Shown here: positions 39,006-43,005 of the stretch, in pieces
How the letters are laid out: every line of letters begins with the position of its first letter
How positions within the stretch are numbered: position 1 is the first letter of the stretch
Assembly (NCBI GenBank): GCA_902826395.1
Contig: CADEER010000002.1
Location: forward strand, 1 to 43,005
Reading direction: 5' to 3'
Origin: an uncultured bacterium
GTDB taxonomy: Bacteria; Desulfobacterota; Binatia; HRBIN30; CADEER01
Length of the DNA stretch: 43,005 bases
Translations under genes and position numbers: made by a program
The notes under the pieces: generated by a model
The model's input: the letters and a program-made list of their open reading frames with translations, nothing else
The model's database searches: none
What the model was told of the DNA's origin: nothing

Positions 39006-39042
39006 CCGGCTTTGTGATCTCACGGCCGACCAGATAAGCCGG
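39006..39042. terminator. Possible hairpin between convergent genes
   Basis: CCGGCTT (39006-39012) and AAGCCGG (39036-39042) form a 7-bp stem with a 23-base loop. It lies between the stops of the 38429 gene and yajQ, where a terminator is expected, but there is no T tract. Confidence 0.25.
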
Positions 39043-39073
39043 ATTCTGCGGTCCCTAGGTGCGGGATCGAGGG

Positions 39074-39559
39074 TCAGTCGCGCATGTTAATGAACTGAAG
39101 CGGTAGCTCAAAGTCCGAATTTTTTAGAACTTGGATAGCTGCTTGTAGATCATCGCGTTTCTTGCCGCTTATGCGGACCTGATCTTCTTGGATCTGGGCC
39201 TGGACCTTCAACTTTGCGTCCTTGATAGACTTTACGATGGCTCTGCCCTTCTCGTTCGAGATCCCGCGCTGAATCTCGAGTCTCTGTTTCGAACGGCCAC
39301 CTGCCGCCGGCTCGACGGCGCCACGTACGATCGACTTCAGCGAGATCCCCCGCTTGGCGAGTTTCGACTCGATGACTTCAACGGCGGCTCTTACCTTGTA
39401 GTCGTCTGACGAAACGACGCGGATTTCGGCTTCGTCGAGATCGATCTCCGTGTCGGCTCCTTTGAAATCGTATCTCTGGCCAATCTCTTTTCGAGCTTGG
39501 TTTACAGCGTTGTCGACCTCCTGCAAATCGACCTGCGAGACAACATCGAAAGAAGGCAT
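39074..39559 (-). CDS. yajQ: YajQ-family nucleotide-binding protein
   Basis: A 161-residue protein of exact family length with the typical ends: MPSFDVVSQVDLQEVDNAVNQ and SDFELPLQFINMRD. Conserved GQRYDFKGADTEI, KRGISLKS and KVQAQIQEDQVRISGKKRDDLQ are present. YajQ has two ferredoxin-like domains. Some members bind cyclic di-GMP and modulate a regulator; others bind nucleotides or RNA. Which applies here cannot be seen. Confidence 0.95.
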   Translation of the reverse strand: MPSFDVVSQVDLQEVDNAVNQARKEIGQRYDFKGADTEIDLDEAEIRVVSSDDYKVRAAVEVIESKLAKRGISLKSIVRGAVEPAAGGRSKQRLEIQRGISNEKGRAIVKSIKDAKLKVQAQIQEDQVRISGKKRDDLQAAIQVLKNSDFELPLQFINMRD

Positions 39560-39602
39560 GGAGCGCCTGTATTACCTAAACGCGGGATCGAAAAGCCAGG
39601 GA

Positions 39603-40292
39603 TTAGTACCCAAGCGGAGCTTCGACCACATCTACACCAGCCGGCACGACGAAGCTGAACCGCTCGTCCGGGATCCCAGTGTTCCGTTCAACGTTCGAAA
39701 ACTCGAGGCGGGTCACGTTACCGACAGGATCGATCACCTTGGCCTCCCGGACGTCGAACGAAGCACGCTCGACGACGAGTTCTAGTCGACCGAGATCACC
39801 GTTCGAATGCTTTGGGTTAAGTTCTAGCGCAAACGCCTCAGGCGTTGCCTCCTTAACAGTCGCATCAAAGTCGTCCGCAATTCGCCCAACCCCCATCAGA
39901 AACGACACCGGCGTGCTAGATCGGAATACGGCTTCGAGCTTTGCTTTGAGGACCTGCTCATCAGCCGGCTGATAGAACCAGAGATGTTCGCCGTCGGCGA
40001 CGATCACTTGTGATTCTTCACCGCGCAGGTCCCATGTCATCCTTCCCGGCTTCTTGAACAATACCGTACCGACCATCGACTCGGAGCGACCAAGCGAGGC
40101 GAGAAAAACCTCCTGCTTGACGTCCGCGCGCATGTCGACCATCCCATCAAACCGGGCTTGCACGCGTGCAACGATCCAACCCGCATCGACCTGCGGCACC
40201 GGGGTCGGCGCTGCAGGCGCAAGGCGGGCTGCCAGAGCAATCCCCATCGCACAAGCAGTCAATGCATCGAACAACCGCAAGCGACGTGACAT
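39603..40292 (-). CDS. lolA: Outer-membrane lipoprotein carrier protein LolA
   Basis: A 229-residue periplasmic chaperone that carries lipoproteins from the LolCDE complex to the outer membrane. The ATG at 40292 follows the ftsK stop by three bases. Residues 1-28 are a signal peptide ending APA. The mature part has the half-barrel pattern of LolA: MRADVKQEVF, GTVLFKKPGRMTWDL, HLWFYQPADEQV and LEFSNVERNTGIPDERFSFVVP. Its presence shows a diderm envelope. Confidence 0.93.
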   Translation of the reverse strand: MSRRLRLFDALTACAMGIALAARLAPAAPTPVPQVDAGWIVARVQARFDGMVDMRADVKQEVFLASLGRSESMVGTVLFKKPGRMTWDLRGEESQVIVADGEHLWFYQPADEQVLKAKLEAVFRSSTPVSFLMGVGRIADDFDATVKEATPEAFALELNPKHSNGDLGRLELVVERASFDVREAKVIDPVGNVTRLEFSNVERNTGIPDERFSFVVPAGVDVVEAPLGY

Positions 40293-40295
40293 CAA

Positions 40296-42626
40296 TCAGT
40301 CCGTGGCGATCGGCGGAGCTAGAACCTCGCGAGGGCGGCTTCCGTCGCTCGCGGAAACAACGCCTTCGCGCTCCATCCGCTCGATCATCCTCGCCGCGCG
40401 GTTGTAACCGACCCGGAGGCGACGCTGCACCCACGAAATCGATGCCTGGCGGCTATCGGTAACCAACTGCACAGCCTGGTCATAGAGGACGTCGCTGAGA
40501 TCCTCGTCGAAGTTCGCTTCCTCTTCATCGTCCGCGGCCTCCAGGAGATCAAATGCATAGTGCGGTTTGCCCTGACGCTTGATGTAGCGAACGACTTTGG
40601 GAATCTCCTCTTCGGTGACTAGGGGGCCGTGCAGCCTCTGAATGAACGCACTGCCGGGTGGCATGTACAGCATGTCACCGCGCCCGAGTAGGCGTTCGGC
40701 ACCGATCTGGTCAAGGATCGTACGCGAGTCGACACGAGCCGTCGTCTGGAACGCGATACGGGAGGGGAAGTTCGCCTTGATCAGGCCCGTGATCACGTCG
40801 ACGGATGGCCTCTGGGTGGCGAGAATCAGATGAATACCCGCGGCTCTCGCCTTTTGAGCGAGGCGGGTAATCGGCTCTTCGACCTTTCGCCCCATGGTCA
40901 TCATCAGATCTGCAAGCTCATCGATGATGACGACGACCTTCGGCAAGCGCTCCGGAGTAACTGCTGCCGTGACAACCTCCTCGTCCGCGGCATCAGTCGC
41001 GACGTCTCTCAGCTCGAGCACATCACCGTCAGAAGATTGCTCGCCGATCAACTTGTTGTACCCGTCGATGTTGCGGACACCCGACTTCTTCATCAACCGA
41101 TACCGGTCGTCCATCAGCTCGACGATGTTGCTGAGAACGGCAACAGATGTCCTCGGATCGGTAACTACCGGAACGAGCAAATGAGGAATGTCCTCGTACA
41201 CCGAAAGTTCGAGCATCTTGAGGTCGATCATCACGAAGCGAACGTCCCGCGGTGACGCCTTGTGAAGGATCGACATCACCATCGTGTTGACGCAAACCGA
41301 TTTGCCACTCCCTGTCGCACCCGCGACCAACAGATGCGGCATTTTGGCCAGATCGCCGATCACCGGCTGGCCGGCAGTATCCTTGCCGAGCGCGACCGTG
41401 AGCAAGGAGCGCGATCGTACGTATATCTCTGACTCGACCAGCTCACGCAGAACGACGGTCTCACGTCGAGGGTTGGCAACTTCTATCCCAACGACAGCCT
41501 TCCCGGGAACCGGCGCCAGAATGCGCACGCCGGTGACGCGCAACGCCATCGCAAGATCATCCGCCAGACTGACGATTCGGTTGACCTTCACACCCGGAGC
41601 AGGCTCGACGTCGAAAGTAGTTATGACCGGCCCCGGACGAACCTCGACGACCTTGGCCGCGATTCCAAAATCAGCGAGCTTGGCCTCCAGAATCTGAGAG
41701 TTCTTGTGAAGCGCGTTCTCGTCGATCTCGACCTCCGATGCCGGCGGCTCATCGAGGAGGTGGGTCGGAGGCAGTTGATATCGACCGTCATCGGCAAAGG
41801 GCAGCTCTTCCTGAACGACGCGTGTCTTGCGCAAAGCCTTGGGGTCATCGCGGCCGGCGCGTACGATAAGTGGCGCCGGGCGCACCTCCGCCTCATGAGC
41901 AGAGCCATCACGTCGAACATTGGCTCTGACCGGCGACGGCACAATCTGCAAGGCAACGTCTCTAGCCGGCCTCGACACCGACGCTGCCGCCTTCTTGACG
42001 CCTGATGCGGCGCCGGCCGCGGTGGCTGAGGCGATACGCCCCAAGGAGATCCGCGTCACAACCAGAAACGAAAGGATGCATAGCGCCGACACGATCAATA
42101 GGGCACCCGGCGTGCCGAACGCCTGGCGCAACACTTGTGCAAACAGGCCCCCGACCCAACCTCCACAAAGCGACACCGGGCGGTCCGCTGGTGACACTAG
42201 CGCCACGAGCACGGCGCAGCATACCATCAACACCCCTGCCCCGAACGACCGCATGGCGGTAATCTCGCGACCGGCCTGTCGAAACAACAGGTAGGCACCG
42301 ACAGCAAGAAACAAGGGACCCAGATAGGCAGCGAAGCCAAACGCCTGCACGAGCGCGTCGGCCAACACCTCGCCCACCCGGCCAGCTAGATTCAGCCCCG
42401 AAGATCCGCGCTGGTAGGCTACGAAGCTGAGCACGGTGAAGACCGCACCCGTAAAGACGACCACGGCGACGACCTCGTCGAGCAGGCGCGACTCGTCGAG
42501 CAGACCTCCGCCCGGCGCACTCTCGTCGTCCGGCGTCCTACGCCGTCGCGCCGCGACCTCCGCATCCACCGTCTTCGCCAACTTTTTCTTTGGGGGTTCT
42601 TTCGCCTTTTTCGCAGTGCGCGCCAC
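40296..42626 (-). CDS. ftsK: DNA translocase FtsK/SpoIIIE
   Basis: A 776-residue division-site DNA pump. GTG start, placed directly after the rnj stop (TGA-GTG) with GGAG 6 bases upstream. A basic N-terminus is followed by four membrane helices (about 50-200), a short linker, then the motor: Walker A GATGSGKS (Lys442) and Walker B VVIIDELADLMM. The C-terminal 65 residues are the gamma winged helix that reads polar DNA sequences (AVQLVTDSRQASISWVQRRL). The linker is short compared with E. coli FtsK. LolA follows at once. Confidence 0.96.
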   Translation of the reverse strand: MARTAKKAKEPPKKKLAKTVDAEVAARRRRTPDDESAPGGGLLDESRLLDEVVAVVVFTGAVFTVLSFVAYQRGSSGLNLAGRVGEVLADALVQAFGFAAYLGPLFLAVGAYLLFRQAGREITAMRSFGAGVLMVCCAVLVALVSPADRPVSLCGGWVGGLFAQVLRQAFGTPGALLIVSALCILSFLVVTRISLGRIASATAAGAASGVKKAAASVSRPARDVALQIVPSPVRANVRRDGSAHEAEVRPAPLIVRAGRDDPKALRKTRVVQEELPFADDGRYQLPPTHLLDEPPASEVEIDENALHKNSQILEAKLADFGIAAKVVEVRPGPVITTFDVEPAPGVKVNRIVSLADDLAMALRVTGVRILAPVPGKAVVGIEVANPRRETVVLRELVESEIYVRSRSLLTVALGKDTAGQPVIGDLAKMPHLLVAGATGSGKSVCVNTMVMSILHKASPRDVRFVMIDLKMLELSVYEDIPHLLVPVVTDPRTSVAVLSNIVELMDDRYRLMKKSGVRNIDGYNKLIGEQSSDGDVLELRDVATDAADEEVVTAAVTPERLPKVVVIIDELADLMMTMGRKVEEPITRLAQKARAAGIHLILATQRPSVDVITGLIKANFPSRIAFQTTARVDSRTILDQIGAERLLGRGDMLYMPPGSAFIQRLHGPLVTEEEIPKVVRYIKRQGKPHYAFDLLEAADDEEEANFDEDLSDVLYDQAVQLVTDSRQASISWVQRRLRVGYNRAARMIERMEREGVVSASDGSRPREVLAPPIATD

Positions 42627-43005
42627 TCACATCTCCATCACGTACGGCAGGACCACGGGACGGCGTGCCAAAGTGCGACTCAGGTACCGGCGCAGAGCTC
42701 GCCGAACTTCCTCTGAGACTTCACCAGCGTCGGTGCGCGACTCGGGCGTGATTGCGGCCAGTGCATCGGTAACGATCGTCCGCGCTGCCTCGAAATACTG
42801 TGCCTCTTCGCCCTGCTCGAATACGCCTCGCGACACGAAATCGGGCCCGGAGATCAGGTCTCCCGTATGCTGATCGACAGTCAAAATTGCTAGCAACAAT
42901 CCGTCCCGAGATAGATGCCGGCGATCACGGAAAAACAAATCGCCGACATCCCCAATTCCCTTGCCGTCGACAAAGACGCGACCGGCCCGAACGATTTCAC
43001 CTCGT
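42627..43005 (-). CDS. rnj: Ribonuclease J, C-terminal part (start beyond window)
   Basis: About 125 residues at the right edge, in frame from the edge to a TGA at 42627-42629. The stretch RVFVDGKGIGDVGDLFFRDR and the following HLSRDGLLLAILTVD are the linker and start of the C-terminal domain of RNase J, a metallo-beta-lactamase 5'-exonuclease and endonuclease for mRNA and rRNA. The end has the usual helical Arg-rich part (VRRALRRYLSRTLARRPVVLPYVMEM). The catalytic domain lies outside the window. It abuts ftsK, an arrangement known from deltaproteobacterial-type genomes. Confidence 0.93.
   Translation of the reverse strand, partial: RGEIVRAGRVFVDGKGIGDVGDLFFRDRRHLSRDGLLLAILTVDQHTGDLISGPDFVSRGVFEQGEEAQYFEAARTIVTDALAAITPESRTDAGEVSEEVRRALRRYLSRTLARRPVVLPYVMEM

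Overview
The window is GC-rich chromosomal DNA (start codons often GTG or TTG) from a diderm bacterium. Lipoprotein processing (lspA, lolA), a DksA-type zinc-finger protein, RNase J, PII/AmtB/GS nitrogen control and a sigma-54-like promoter fit a deltaproteobacterial-type lineage (Desulfobacterota, Myxococcota or Binatota). The long Thr/Pro tails on secreted proteins fit an uncultured member of that group. This placement is inference; no rRNA is present. There is no phage, IS element, CRISPR array or obvious island.

Layout. 1-4.2 kb, minus strand: two tandem secreted matrixin-like zinc proteases with Thr/Pro tails (the first runs off the left edge) and a lipoprotein. 4.5-9.7 kb, plus: a membrane zinc-ribbon/TPR protein, a NorQ/CbbQ-type AAA+ ATPase and a very long NorD/CbbO-type VWA protein, probably one operon with no visible client enzyme. 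9.9-16.0 kb, plus: priA, def, fmt, rsmB, rpe. 16.2 kb: tRNA-Pro(CGG), then an SH3-domain membrane protein. 17.2-20.9 kb, plus: nitrogen cluster amt, glnB/K, glnA, with a sigma-54-like promoter before amt and hairpins after glnB and glnA. 20.9-24.2 kb, minus: ileS-lspA. 24.4-25.8 kb, plus: a 75-residue protein, a PgeF/YfiH-family protein and a small exported protein. 25.9-26.9 kb, minus: ddl. 27.1-29.3 kb, plus: small genes (a 58-residue reading frame ending in a strong terminator, an HTH protein, a one-helix membrane protein), hslR and a histidine phosphatase. 29.5-38.3 kb, minus: a DksA-like gene, glycerate 2-kinase, queE, a degenerate APH/ThrB-fold kinase, folE, then class V aminotransferase-serA-purA behind a structured leader. 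38.4-39.0 kb, plus: one unrecognised gene. 39.1-43.0 kb, minus: rnj (partial), ftsK, lolA, yajQ.

How genes may work together. Amt, PII and GS form a complete ammonium uptake and assimilation module; both regulatory tyrosines (PII Tyr51, GS Tyr398) are present. SerA, the class V aminotransferase and the histidine phosphatase could form a serine pathway with non-orthologous replacements for SerC and SerB. FolE and QueE are both enzymes of the 7-deazaguanine (queuosine) route. The least explained items are the orphan AAA+/VWA/TPR operon, the leader with a terminator 24 bases before the aminotransferase start, the kinase-fold protein with altered metal-binding residues, and several compact genes with good expression signals but no recognisable family.
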